In this document: positions 55,876-64,000 of the stretch, one piece after another
How the letters are laid out: every line of letters starts with the position of its first letter
Numbering within the stretch: the stretch's first letter is position 1
Assembly (NCBI GenBank): GCA_023954075.1
Contig: JAMLIV010000019.1
Span: forward strand, 1-64,000
Reading direction: 5' to 3'
DNA length: 64,000 nt
Source: Lysobacteraceae bacterium
GTDB taxonomy: Bacteria; Pseudomonadota; Gammaproteobacteria; Xanthomonadales; Xanthomonadaceae
The notes under the pieces: model-generated
What the model was told of the DNA's origin: nothing
The model's database searches: none
The model's input: only the letters and a program-made list of their open reading frames with translations
Made by a program: the position numbers and the translations under genes

Positions 55876-57357
55876 ATGGACAAGCCCCTGCCGCTCTACC
55901 GCTGCGAGGACGTGCGCGCCTTCGAGGCCCGCGCGATGGAACACGACGGCATCGACGCCTACGCGCTGATGACCCGCGCCGCTGCCGCGGCGTTCGCGCG
56001 CATGAAGCTCGACTGGCCGATGGCGCGGCGGCTGTGCGTGGTCTGCGGGCGCGGCAACAACGGTGGCGACGGTTTTGTTTTCGCGCGCCTGGCCCGGATG
56101 GCCGGGATGCAGGTCAGCGTAGTGGTGGGAACGCCCGAACCGCCTGTCGTCGAGCCGGCGGCGCGGGCGTTTTCGCACTGGCGCGAAACCGGCGGCGAGG
56201 AAATCCTGTTCGCGCCCGGCACCGCGCTCCCGGATGCCGACGTGATGGTCGATGCACTGTTCGGGATCGGCCTGTCGCGCCTGCCCGAAGGCATCGGCGC
56301 GGCGCTGATCGCGGCGATCAACGCCAGCGGCCGCCCGGTGCTGGCGATGGACGTGCCTTCGGGGCTGGACGCCGACAACGGCGCTGCGCCCGGCGCGGCG
56401 GTCAAGGCGACCCGCACGGTGTCCTTCATCTCGCACAAGCGCGGCCTCTTCACCGGACGCGGGCGCGCCTTGGCCGGACCGGTGGAACTGGCCACGCTCG
56501 ATGTCCCGATCGAAACCCGGGCCTCGCAGCCGCCGGCCGCCTGGTTGGTCGAGGTCGGTCAGCTCGGGCGCTGGCTCAGACCGCGGCAGCGCGACGCGCA
56601 CAAGGGCGATCACGGCCGCGTGCTGGCCATCGGCGGCGACCACGGCTACGGCGGCGCGATCCGCCTGTGCGTGGAAAGCGCGCTGCGCAGCGGAGCCGGG
56701 CTGGTCACGGTGGCGACGCGCGAAAGCCACGTCGCGCCGATGCTGGCGGCGCGCCCGGAGGCGATGCCGCACGCGATCAGCGACGCTGCGCGGCTGCGCC
56801 AGCTTGCCGCCAATGCCGACGTGCTGGCGCTGGGGCCGGGCCTGGGGCGCAGCGAGTGGTCGCAGTCGCTGTTCCAGGCCGCCGTCGCGCTGGGCCTGCC
56901 TGCGGTGATCGACGCCGATGGCCTGAATCTTCTGGCCATCACCCAGACCCGCGTGCCCGACGCCGTGCTCAGTCCGCACCCGGGCGAGGCGGCGCGCCTC
57001 CTGGGCACCGATGTCCCCAGCGTGGAGCGCGACCGCTTCGGCGCGGCGCAGGCGCTGGTGGAACGATACGACGCCGTGGTGGTGCTGAAGGGTGCCGGCA
57101 GCATCGTCGCGGCGCACGGTGAGGTGCCGATCGTGATCGGTGCCGGCAACCCGGGCATGGCCTCGGGCGGCATGGGTGACGTGCTGACCGGCACCATCGC
57201 GGCGCTGCGGGCGCAGGGCCTTCGCGCCTTCGATGCCGCCTGTGCCGGCACCTTGCTGCACTCGGCCGCCGCCGACGCCGCGGCGCGCGACGGTGGCGAA
57301 CGCGGCCTGCTCGCCAGCGACCTGTTCCCGCACCTGCGCCGCCTGGCCAACCCGTGA
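55876..57357 (+). CDS. nnr: Bifunctional NAD(P)H-hydrate epimerase/dehydratase
   Basis: 493 residues repairing hydrated NADH/NADPH. The N-terminal YjeF_N epimerase (about 1-210) has VVCGRGNNGGDGFVFARL and VLAMDVPSGLDADNG. The C-terminal ribokinase-like dehydratase (about 225-490) has KGDHGRVLAIGGDHGYGGA, LGPGLGRSEWS and GNPGMASGGMGDVLTGTIAA. Followed by tsaE with a GTGA overlap, the common gammaproteobacterial order nnr-tsaE-amiC. Confidence 0.96.
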   Translation: MDKPLPLYRCEDVRAFEARAMEHDGIDAYALMTRAAAAAFARMKLDWPMARRLCVVCGRGNNGGDGFVFARLARMAGMQVSVVVGTPEPPVVEPAARAFSHWRETGGEEILFAPGTALPDADVMVDALFGIGLSRLPEGIGAALIAAINASGRPVLAMDVPSGLDADNGAAPGAAVKATRTVSFISHKRGLFTGRGRALAGPVELATLDVPIETRASQPPAAWLVEVGQLGRWLRPRQRDAHKGDHGRVLAIGGDHGYGGAIRLCVESALRSGAGLVTVATRESHVAPMLAARPEAMPHAISDAARLRQLAANADVLALGPGLGRSEWSQSLFQAAVALGLPAVIDADGLNLLAITQTRVPDAVLSPHPGEAARLLGTDVPSVERDRFGAAQALVERYDAVVVLKGAGSIVAAHGEVPIVIGAGNPGMASGGMGDVLTGTIAALRAQGLRAFDAACAGTLLHSAAADAAARDGGERGLLASDLFPHLRRLANP

Positions 57358-57830
57358 CTGGACTTTCGCTGCACGCGCCCTCGGATACCGAACGCCTCGG
57401 CGCACTGCTGGCCCAACACCTGCCCGAAGGCAGGCTGGTCGCCTGGCTGGATGGCGACCTGGGTGCCGGCAAGACCACGACCGCCCGCGCGCTGCTGCGC
57501 GCGCTGGGCGTCGCAGGCGGCGTGCGCAGCCCCACCTACACCCTGGTCGAACGCTACGACACCGCCGCCGGCGAGGTCGCCCACCTCGATCTCTACCGCA
57601 TCGCGGATCCCGAAGAGCTGCACTATCTGGCGCTCGACGAGCTGGTCGAGCGCGCCCGCCTGTGGTTGGTCGAATGGCCGCAGCGCGGGCAGGGCGTGCT
57701 GCCGCCGCCCGACCTGGTGCTGCAGCTGCAGGTGGACGGGACGGGGCGCCTCGCGCGCCTTGTGTCGCATTCTGCCGCCGGGCGCGCGTGGGCCGAGGCC
57801 GTCCATCGCGCCTGGGTCACCGTGGCGTGA
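57354..57830 (+). CDS. tsaE: tRNA threonylcarbamoyladenosine biosynthesis ATPase TsaE
   Basis: 158-residue ATPase that works with TsaB and TsaD to make t6A37 in ANN-decoding tRNAs. P-loop DGDLGAGKTTTARALLRALG, SPTYTLVERY and VEWPQRG are diagnostic. GTG overlaps the nnr stop (GTGA). TsaB/TsaD are not in the window. Confidence 0.95.
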   Translation: MTGLSLHAPSDTERLGALLAQHLPEGRLVAWLDGDLGAGKTTTARALLRALGVAGGVRSPTYTLVERYDTAAGEVAHLDLYRIADPEELHYLALDELVERARLWLVEWPQRGQGVLPPPDLVLQLQVDGTGRLARLVSHSAAGRAWAEAVHRAWVTVA

Positions 57831-57986
57831 GCCGGGCGGGGCCGGCGCGGCGCGGGTACGGGAACTTCCGGAAGCGATCCCGCAACGCCATGAAACACAA
57901 GAAAAAATTAACGATTCGCGGGTGCCTGCTGCGGTGCCGGCCAAGCGAGTATCGTGCTTCGTGATGTAGGAAGGTTCGCTAACACC

Positions 57987-58049
57987 ATGGATTATCAGGA
58001 GAAAGCGCTTGCACTCCTGGCGCAATTGGTGATTGAATTGGCACCATGA
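57987..58049 (+). CDS. Small ORF (20 codons) coupled to amiC
   Basis: ATG...TGA frame encoding MDYQEKALALLAQLVIELAP, an amphipathic, helix-prone peptide. Its stop overlaps the amiC ATG as ATGA. GGAAGG lies 13 nt before its ATG, rather far. It could be a leader peptide for translational coupling, or simply an open stretch. No homologue recognised. The rest of the tsaE-amiC spacer (57831-57986) holds no other feature. Confidence 0.4.
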   Translation: MDYQEKALALLAQLVIELAP

Positions 58050-59380
58050 GGCCGTCCGTATCCTCCTTTGCCGCGATTCTGGCGTTTCTGGCGCTCGCGC
58101 TGGTGATGCCCAGGCAGTCGTTTGCCGCCGAAGTCCAGGCGCTGCGCGTCTGGACCGGGCCGGACCACACCCGCGCGGTGTTCGACGTGTCCGGCCCGCT
58201 CGACTACAAGGTATTCACCCTCGAATCGCCCAATCGCCTCGTGCTCGACATGGGCGATACCTCGATCAGCAAGGCCTTTGCCGCGCCGGCCGCATCGGGC
58301 GTGCTGAGCGGCGTGCGCACCGGCAAGCTCGGCGAGCGCGGCGTGCGCGTGGTCTTCGATCTGGCCGAAGGCGTGCGGCCGCAAAGCTTCCTGCTGCCGC
58401 CCGCCGATGCGCTGGGCCATCGACTGGTGATCGACCTGCATCCGCTCAAGGCCGTGGTGCCGGCGGTGCGCACGGTGCAGCAGGCGGTGCCTGCCACCGG
58501 ACGCAAGGTCGTCGTGGCCATCGACGCCGGCCACGGCGGCGAGGATCCGGGTGCCAGGGGAGCCTCCGGCACGTGGGAGAAGGTCATCACCCTGGCCGTG
58601 GCACGCGAACTCAAGCGCCAGATCGATGCCGAGCCCGGCATGGAGGCGGTGCTGATCCGCGACGGCGACTACTTCATCGCGCTGCAGCAGCGTTACCAGA
58701 AGGCGCGCGAGGCGCGCGCCGATCTGTTCATCTCGGTCCATGCCGACGCCTTCCACAAGGCGGCGGCTTCGGGATCCTCGGTGTACGTGCTGTCCACCCG
58801 CGGCGCTTCGAACGAGGCCGCGCGCTGGCTGGCGGCGAGCGAGAACAAGTCGGACCTGGTCGGCGGCGTGTCGCTCGACGACAAGGACAACACCCTGGCG
58901 GCGGTGCTGCTCGATCTTTCCCAGAGCGCCACGATGCAGGCCTCCGACGATGTCGCCAACCACGTGCTGGAGGCGATGAAGCGCCTCGGCAAGACCCACA
59001 AGCCGCACGTGGAGCGCGCCAACTTCGTGGTGCTGCGCTCGCCGGATGTGCCGTCGATGCTGGTCGAGACGGCCTTCATCAGCAATCCGGGCGAAGAAAA
59101 GAAGCTCAACGATCCGGCGCATCGCACCCGCCTGGCCGCTGCCATCGTGGAAGGCGTGCGCGATTATTTCAGCGTGCAGCCGCCGCCGGGCACCTGGCTG
59201 GCAAGCAACGCCACGCCGCGCGCGCGCCAGCACGTGGTCAGCCGCGGCGAGACCCTGAGCCTCATCGCACAGCGTCACGGCGTCACGCTGGCGAGCCTGC
59301 GTTCGGTCAATACCATCAAGGGCGACGTGGTGCGAGTCGGCGATCGACTCACGATCCCGCTGGCGATGGGACCGGGCTGA
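58046..59380 (+). CDS. amiC: N-acetylmuramoyl-L-alanine amidase (AMIN-Amidase_3-LysM)
   Basis: 444 residues; signal peptide SSFAAILAFLALALVMPRQS. AMIN domain (about 30-140) for septal/peptidoglycan targeting. Zinc amidase domain (about 155-375) with VVAIDAGHGGEDPGARG, FISVHADAF and MLVETAFISNP supplying His/Glu/His/Glu. C-terminal LysM (HVVSRGETLSLIAQRHGVTL, about 399-440). Cleaves the MurNAc-L-Ala bond during daughter-cell separation. LysM at the C-terminus is as in AmiB-type paralogues, so the exact letter is uncertain. Start overlaps a 20-codon ORF. Confidence 0.94.
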   Translation: MRPSVSSFAAILAFLALALVMPRQSFAAEVQALRVWTGPDHTRAVFDVSGPLDYKVFTLESPNRLVLDMGDTSISKAFAAPAASGVLSGVRTGKLGERGVRVVFDLAEGVRPQSFLLPPADALGHRLVIDLHPLKAVVPAVRTVQQAVPATGRKVVVAIDAGHGGEDPGARGASGTWEKVITLAVARELKRQIDAEPGMEAVLIRDGDYFIALQQRYQKAREARADLFISVHADAFHKAAASGSSVYVLSTRGASNEAARWLAASENKSDLVGGVSLDDKDNTLAAVLLDLSQSATMQASDDVANHVLEAMKRLGKTHKPHVERANFVVLRSPDVPSMLVETAFISNPGEEKKLNDPAHRTRLAAAIVEGVRDYFSVQPPPGTWLASNATPRARQHVVSRGETLSLIAQRHGVTLASLRSVNTIKGDVVRVGDRLTIPLAMGPG

Positions 59381-59401
59381 TCCGTCGCGCAGGCGAAGTC
59401 A

Positions 59402-60241
59402 TTACCCCAGTTCGATGTGATCGTGGCCCAGATAGAGGGTCAGTGCATCCAGGGTCGCCGCCAGTTCCGCCGCGCAGACGCCCGCCTCCAGAGGCTCGCG
59501 CACCGCGTCCTCGATGCGGCCATACAGCACCTGGCGCAGCTGGTCCTCGCTGCGCGCGCGGACCAGCACGTCCTCCAGCACCCGCGCGAATTCGCCCGGC
59601 GTGGGTGACATCCCGGCGCGCTGGAACAGCGCCGCCAGCGCCTGGAACAGCGTGCGCGCGTCCTCGCCCAGGCCGTAGTCCTGCGGGCGGTATTCGAGGA
59701 AAGCGCGCTGCGCGTCGGTCCAGATGCGGAAGCTGGCGCGCGCCAGCGAATGGTAGAGCGGTGCCTCGGAGATCAGCGCCAGCAGCAGGTGGCGCGGGTT
59801 GGCGACCGCACTGACGCTGCCGTGTGGCCACTCGCCGCTGGCGGCAAACGCGTGCAGGCGGATATGGTCGGCAAAGTCCGCGAGCTGGAGCTGGTCGAGG
59901 ATGAGGATGGTGCGCTCGCCCTCGGAATAGGCACAGGCCTCGGTCACGACGCGTTCGAACGCGCTCATCGGCGCTTCGGTCGGTTCGTGCGGCGGTTCGT
60001 CGACCGCGTGGATCGGCGCAGGCGGCGGCTCGCGCTGGCCGAAATCGTGATAGAGGATGTGCGGATATTCCAGCGCCCGCGCCAATGCCGTGGCGAACGC
60101 GGTCTTGCGCCGGCCCGCCGCGCCGTCCACGTGCAGCACGCGCAGGTGCGCGGCCTGCGCCTCGAACAGGCAGCGCAGCGCGAACTCGTAGTCGTCGTTG
60201 GATTCGAAGCCGTGCTGGGCGAGCGCGTGGCGCAGATTCAT
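59402..60241 (-). CDS. ATPase-like protein with degenerate P-loop
   Basis: 279 residues, cytosolic. The N-terminus NLRHALAQHGFESNDDYEFA is followed by HVDGAAGRRKTAFATALARA, which aligns with a Walker A but has Arg where the last Gly of GxxxxGK(T/S) is expected. A Walker B-like TILILDQLQLADF follows. Overall layout is that of an AAA/DnaA-Hda-like ATPase without a recognisable additional domain. Function unknown. It lies 169 nt downstream of the alpha-2-macroglobulin gene on the same strand. Start chosen for the family-like N-terminus; the frame is open upstream. Confidence 0.75.
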   Translation of the reverse strand: MNLRHALAQHGFESNDDYEFALRCLFEAQAAHLRVLHVDGAAGRRKTAFATALARALEYPHILYHDFGQREPPPAPIHAVDEPPHEPTEAPMSAFERVVTEACAYSEGERTILILDQLQLADFADHIRLHAFAASGEWPHGSVSAVANPRHLLLALISEAPLYHSLARASFRIWTDAQRAFLEYRPQDYGLGEDARTLFQALAALFQRAGMSPTPGEFARVLEDVLVRARSEDQLRQVLYGRIEDAVREPLEAGVCAAELAATLDALTLYLGHDHIELG

Positions 60242-60410
60242 CGGAAAAGGGCAGGGCGGATCTGGGGCAATGATGGTGGCATGGCGGGCGCGTCTCAAGC
60301 GGCCGTCCGCGCGCCTGGCGTCGTGCCGCCGGGGCTGGCACGACGCCCTCCGGTGCGGGAGCGGCGTGCCATCACGGATTCCAGGGCGGCAGACGACCTG
60401 CCAGCACCGC

Positions 60411-63400
60411 TCAGGGCGACACCACCGTGACCGTCTTCTGCGGCGAGGTGCCCATGCCCGAGAGCTGCGGGCGGTACATGTCTTCGACGCTGGGCGGCGG
60501 TACCACGTAGGTGCCCGGCGATACCGCGCGCACCAGGTAGAACAGGCGTGCGGTCGAGCCGCTCCAGAGTTTGATTGCGGCCACGTAGCGGTCGTCGCGG
60601 TATTCCTCGTGGCGCAGGTCGACGCCGTACTCGCGCTCGGACAGCGACACCCCGTCGATCATCAGTTCGCCGAAGGCGTCGTTGCCGCCCAGCGCGAGGT
60701 TTTCGATCTCCACCCCGCCGGGCAGGAGGTCCACCACCAGCGCGTCGGGGATGTATTCGTCGGCCTCCACCGTCACCATCGCGATCAGGCTCTCGCCTTC
60801 GGTCAGCCGGGTGCCGGTAAACAGCGTGCCGTCGGTGCGGTACCAGGCGCGGCGCACGCGCAGGCCCGATTCGCTGGGTGCCGGTGCGCTGGTCGGGTAG
60901 CCGACGATGTCCTGCGACAGCCAGAACGGCCCGCTGCCTTCCAGCGTCAGGCTCACGCCGCGGCGCAGATCTTCCAGGCCGACCTCGCGCGAGACCAGCG
61001 GCCGGCCGCTGAGCGCGTGCGGCGTGCCGGCGATGCGGAATTCGCCCTGCAGGCCGTCGTGGTTTTCCGAGAGCACGGTGCGCCCGAGGCGGAAGATCGC
61101 CAGGCGCTCCTGGGTGCTGAACCAGTAGCGCGACATTTCGGGCCGGCGCAGTTCGCGCGCCAGCTTCATCACGCGCCCACCGGTGGCCTGGCTGGCCAGG
61201 CCGTGTTCGTACAGCAGGGCCAGCAGCAGCGCCTCGTCACGCACGTCCGAGCCGTAGTCGCCGAGATAGCCGGGACGTTCGGAGGTCATTTCCAGGGCCG
61301 CGGCGATGGCGGCATCGGCGCGCTTCTCGTCGCCGGCCAGCTTCAGCGCGATACCCAGATGCACCAGCGGCAGCGCCGTGAGCGAGCGATCGCGCTGGTT
61401 GTCCCAGAGCGAGCGCAGGGTGCCGAGCGGAGCACGGTTCACGCGCGCGAGCACGTAGCCGCCGTAGGCGTTGGACGCAAAGCGCAGATGCTGGGAATGG
61501 TCGTAGCTGTAATAGCCGTCACCGCCGGTGAGGAGGTCGTCGTTGAGGCGCGTCAGCGCCTTCTCCAGCACGGTTTCGGGGATCGCGATGCCGTTCTGCT
61601 TCGCGGTGATGAGGATGTCGGCCACATAGGCGTTCATCTGCGGCATCGGCGAATCCTCGCCGGGCCAGAAGCTGAACTGGCCGTTCTGCCGCTGCATCGC
61701 GGCAATGCGGCCGAAGCCGGTATCGAGCATGTCCTTGCGCTTGGCCTCTTCCAGTGGTTCCAGGCCGAACTTGCGCGACGTGGCGGCGTCCAGGTCCACC
61801 AGCGGCCACAGCCGGCTGGTGGTCTGCTCGATGCAGCCGTAGGGGTAGCCGATCAGTCCGTCGATCGCGGTGGTGAAGGGCAGCGGCGGGATCGAGGCGA
61901 TGCTCAGCTGCGCGATGCCCGATTCGGCGAACAGGCCGTCGAACAGGCTGGGGCCGAAGCTGAGCGTCTGCGCGCCGTCGAGCTGCTGCGCCTTGCTGCG
62001 CCGCACCGCCGGCCAGGCCGGCCGCACGGTGATCTCGAACTGGCGCGTGAGGCTGGATTCGGGCGACTGCGCGCTGACGCTGAACTTGCCCACCGCATTC
62101 TGGCTGCCGGCCAGCAGCGGGAAGTGCAGGGTGGTGCGCGCATTGTCCGCCAGGGTGACTTCGCGCGCCGGTGCCTCGATGCCGATCGGCGCGGTGCCGA
62201 CCGCGCTGACCCGCCAGCTGGCGCTCTTGCCGCTGAGGTTGTGAAGGTCGACGGTGAGCTGGGCGCGGTCACCCGGTGCCATCACGCGCGGCGTGCTGAC
62301 CTCCATCACCAGCGGTGCGCGCACCAGGGTTTCGTCATCGGCACGGGCATAGCGATCTTCGGAGAATGCCAGTGCGGCGACGCGCAGGGTGCCGTTGAAG
62401 TCCGGGGCGGTGAACTCGACGCTGGCGCGGCCCTGCGCATCGAAGCGCACCGGAGCGGCATGCAGCGCGACGGTCTGTACCTTGGCGGTGGGGCGGCGCG
62501 CCTGCGGCAGCGCCGCCAGCGCGGCATCACCGCCGTAGCGCAGGCGTGCGGCGGCACCGTCCAGCGGCGCGATCACGCGGCCGTAGAGGTCGTAGGCGTC
62601 GATGCCGAAACCGCGCGGGGCGAGGAAATGGCCGGCCGCGTCGGGTACCGGATAGCCGGTCAGGTTGATGATGCCCAGGTCCACCGCCTCCACCACGGCG
62701 TGCGCCTCCGTGCCCGCGAACTCGGGAGAGGACAGATCGATCCGGATCGCCTGTCCCGGGCGCGTCAGTTCCGGCACCTTCACCTCGAGGCTGGCATCGC
62801 GCTGGCCGCGGGCGATGGGCAGGTGCGCCACGCCGATCGCTCGATTGGGACCAACGAGGCTGGCCTGGTCGGCTGGCCGGAAGACCAGCGCGGTCACGTA
62901 GACGTCGTGGCGCATGAAGCTGGCGTCGACCGGAATCTTGACCGTGGTGGCACCGCGCACCTGCACGTTGCCGCGGTAGAGCAGCCGGTCGGATTCGACC
63001 AGCACCACGGCCGGACCGTCGTAGGGCGAGGTCAGGGTGACGACGGCGGTGTCACCGGCACGGTAGCCGCTCTGGTCGAACGCCACCTTCACCTTGTCCG
63101 GACGCGCGTCGATGCCCTGGTTGTCGTTGTTCCAGCTCCAGCCGGCGGTGAAGGGGTAGCGCATGGTGAGGCCGGTGGACGGGTCGGTGACTTCGAGCCG
63201 GTACTCGCCCCATTCCACGCGTGCCGAGAAGCGCGCCGGCGTGGTGCCGTCGAAGTTCACCGTCGCCTCGGAGTCGGTCTGGTAGCGGCGGGTGAAGTCG
63301 GTGTTCCAGCCGCTGCCGTCGACCCAGTGCCAGTGGTAGTTGCGCAGTTCGCGCACCAGCTTGACCGAGAGGTTCTGCGCCGGCTGCAGGTTTCCTTCCG

Positions 63401-64000
63401 GATCGGATTTCACGATCTCGAAGGCGATCTCGCTGTTGGCATTGGGGCCGTCCTCGGCATCGAACAGCGGGCGCACGCCGACCAGCGCGTCGGCCGGCCA
63501 CACCGCGCGTACCAGCGAGCGGCGTACCGCGCGGCCGCCGGACTCGAACACGCTGCCGCTGACGATCACCTCGAACGGTGCCTTGGGCGCTTCGGCATCG
63601 GGCAGCACCGCGATGGGTTCGTGCAGCTGGCCTTTGTCGTCCAGCGTCGTGTCGATGGACTGTTCGGGCTCCTTGGGCAGCGAGACGGTGGGATCGCCGA
63701 AAAAGTAGCCCTTCAGCGCCGGCACCGCGCGCAGCGCCGGACGGTAAAGCACTTCGGCCAGGAAGCGGTTGCCGGCAGCGGGCGCGCCGTAGAGGAAGTC
63801 GGCGTCCACGTCGAGCGGCAGCGGCGCGCCGGGCGCGAGCCGGGCAACCGCCGATTCGAGCACCAGCTTGAGGCGCTCGGGCAGGAACTCCTCGATGCGG
63901 AACTCGAAGCGGCCGATCGGATCGGCGGCGGTCGGATCGAGCCGGAACTCCAGCGCCCAGCGGCCGGTGGGCACGTCATCGGTCAGGGTGCGCTGGTAGC
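60411..64000 (-). CDS. Bacterial alpha-2-macroglobulin family protein, 5' end cut by window
   Basis: Very large periplasmic protease-trapping protein. The frame is open to the window edge, about 1195 residues visible; family members of the YfhM type have about 1500-1900, so N-terminal MG domains are missing. Visible: macroglobulin beta-sandwiches, the bait/MG region and the thioester domain with GYPYGCIEQTTSRLWPL (CIEQ thioester), then alpha-helical toroid repeats (YSYDHSQHLRFASNAYGGYV) and the C-terminal receptor-like domain ending in SPQKTVTVVSP. Usually paired with the penicillin-binding protein gene pbpC; here the following gene is an unrelated ATPase-like gene. Confidence 0.93.
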   Translation of the reverse strand, partial: YQRTLTDDVPTGRWALEFRLDPTAADPIGRFEFRIEEFLPERLKLVLESAVARLAPGAPLPLDVDADFLYGAPAAGNRFLAEVLYRPALRAVPALKGYFFGDPTVSLPKEPEQSIDTTLDDKGQLHEPIAVLPDAEAPKAPFEVIVSGSVFESGGRAVRRSLVRAVWPADALVGVRPLFDAEDGPNANSEIAFEIVKSDPEGNLQPAQNLSVKLVRELRNYHWHWVDGSGWNTDFTRRYQTDSEATVNFDGTTPARFSARVEWGEYRLEVTDPSTGLTMRYPFTAGWSWNNDNQGIDARPDKVKVAFDQSGYRAGDTAVVTLTSPYDGPAVVLVESDRLLYRGNVQVRGATTVKIPVDASFMRHDVYVTALVFRPADQASLVGPNRAIGVAHLPIARGQRDASLEVKVPELTRPGQAIRIDLSSPEFAGTEAHAVVEAVDLGIINLTGYPVPDAAGHFLAPRGFGIDAYDLYGRVIAPLDGAAARLRYGGDAALAALPQARRPTAKVQTVALHAAPVRFDAQGRASVEFTAPDFNGTLRVAALAFSEDRYARADDETLVRAPLVMEVSTPRVMAPGDRAQLTVDLHNLSGKSASWRVSAVGTAPIGIEAPAREVTLADNARTTLHFPLLAGSQNAVGKFSVSAQSPESSLTRQFEITVRPAWPAVRRSKAQQLDGAQTLSFGPSLFDGLFAESGIAQLSIASIPPLPFTTAIDGLIGYPYGCIEQTTSRLWPLVDLDAATSRKFGLEPLEEAKRKDMLDTGFGRIAAMQRQNGQFSFWPGEDSPMPQMNAYVADILITAKQNGIAIPETVLEKALTRLNDDLLTGGDGYYSYDHSQHLRFASNAYGGYVLARVNRAPLGTLRSLWDNQRDRSLTALPLVHLGIALKLAGDEKRADAAIAAALEMTSERPGYLGDYGSDVRDEALLLALLYEHGLASQATGGRVMKLARELRRPEMSRYWFSTQERLAIFRLGRTVLSENHDGLQGEFRIAGTPHALSGRPLVSREVGLEDLRRGVSLTLEGSGPFWLSQDIVGYPTSAPAPSESGLRVRRAWYRTDGTLFTGTRLTEGESLIAMVTVEADEYIPDALVVDLLPGGVEIENLALGGNDAFGELMIDGVSLSEREYGVDLRHEEYRDDRYVAAIKLWSGSTARLFYLVRAVSPGTYVVPPPSVEDMYRPQLSGMGTSPQKTVTVVSP

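Overview
The window is a GC-rich, densely packed stretch of chromosome. Its gene content points to a gammaproteobacterium of the Xanthomonadales (Lysobacterales). The best markers are a single-chain aspartate kinase/diaminopimelate decarboxylase, the MurD2/MurL route to D-glutamate in peptidoglycan precursors, LexA sites resembling the TTAG-N6-TACTA pattern known from Xylella/Xanthomonas, and a MetX-type acyltransferase of the Xanthomonas kind. The lineage call is inference; no rRNA or tRNA gene is visible. There is no phage, insertion sequence or CRISPR array, and no gap between genes exceeds 300 bases.

Layout. 1-2556: end of an RND efflux permease. 2586-10602 (minus): complete cytochrome c maturation operon ccmABCDEFGHI, followed by a metX-like gene. 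10785-16899 (plus): large secreted subtilisin-like protease, then a coupled aminotransferase/omega-amidase pair. 16991-18496: DHA2-type MFS pump. 18611-22614: three exported amidohydrolase-fold proteins, the middle one without metal ligands. 22660-23712: RES/Xre toxin-antitoxin module with a palindromic operator. 23824-25786: a DUF6159-type membrane protein and a convergent secreted protein ending in FADGFE. 25955-29741 (minus): ECF sigma factor, anti-sigma-like protein, YigZ and an MsbA-like ABC exporter. 29979-33948: rhomboid protease, GNAT acetyltransferase, RlmJ, sulfurtransferase, crotonase. 34033-38914: DUF4139 protein, PCuAC copper chaperone, lipoprotein phosphatase-fold protein, glycine-zipper protein, class-I amidotransferase-type hydrolase. 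39048-44446: lysAC-murL-murD2 operon. 44617-47865: tricorn-like protease. 48025-50645: lexA, recA, recX with SOS sites. 50922-54038: purA and a GGDEF protein. 54057-55739 (minus): five-haem cytochrome c. 55876-59380: nnr, tsaE, a 20-codon small ORF and amiC. 59402-64000 (minus): an ATPase-like protein and a truncated alpha-2-macroglobulin.

How genes work together. The Ccm system would mature periplasmic c-type cytochromes such as the one encoded at 54057-55739. The lysAC-murL-murD2 operon ties the aspartate/diaminopimelate pathway to D-Glu-containing muropeptide synthesis, and AmiC remodels the finished wall. LexA and RecA form the SOS switch. Stop/start overlaps of the ATGA or GTGA type occur repeatedly (ccm cluster, sigma operon, amidohydrolases, toxin-antitoxin, protease-aminotransferase, nnr-tsaE, small ORF-amiC), so translational coupling is a common theme.
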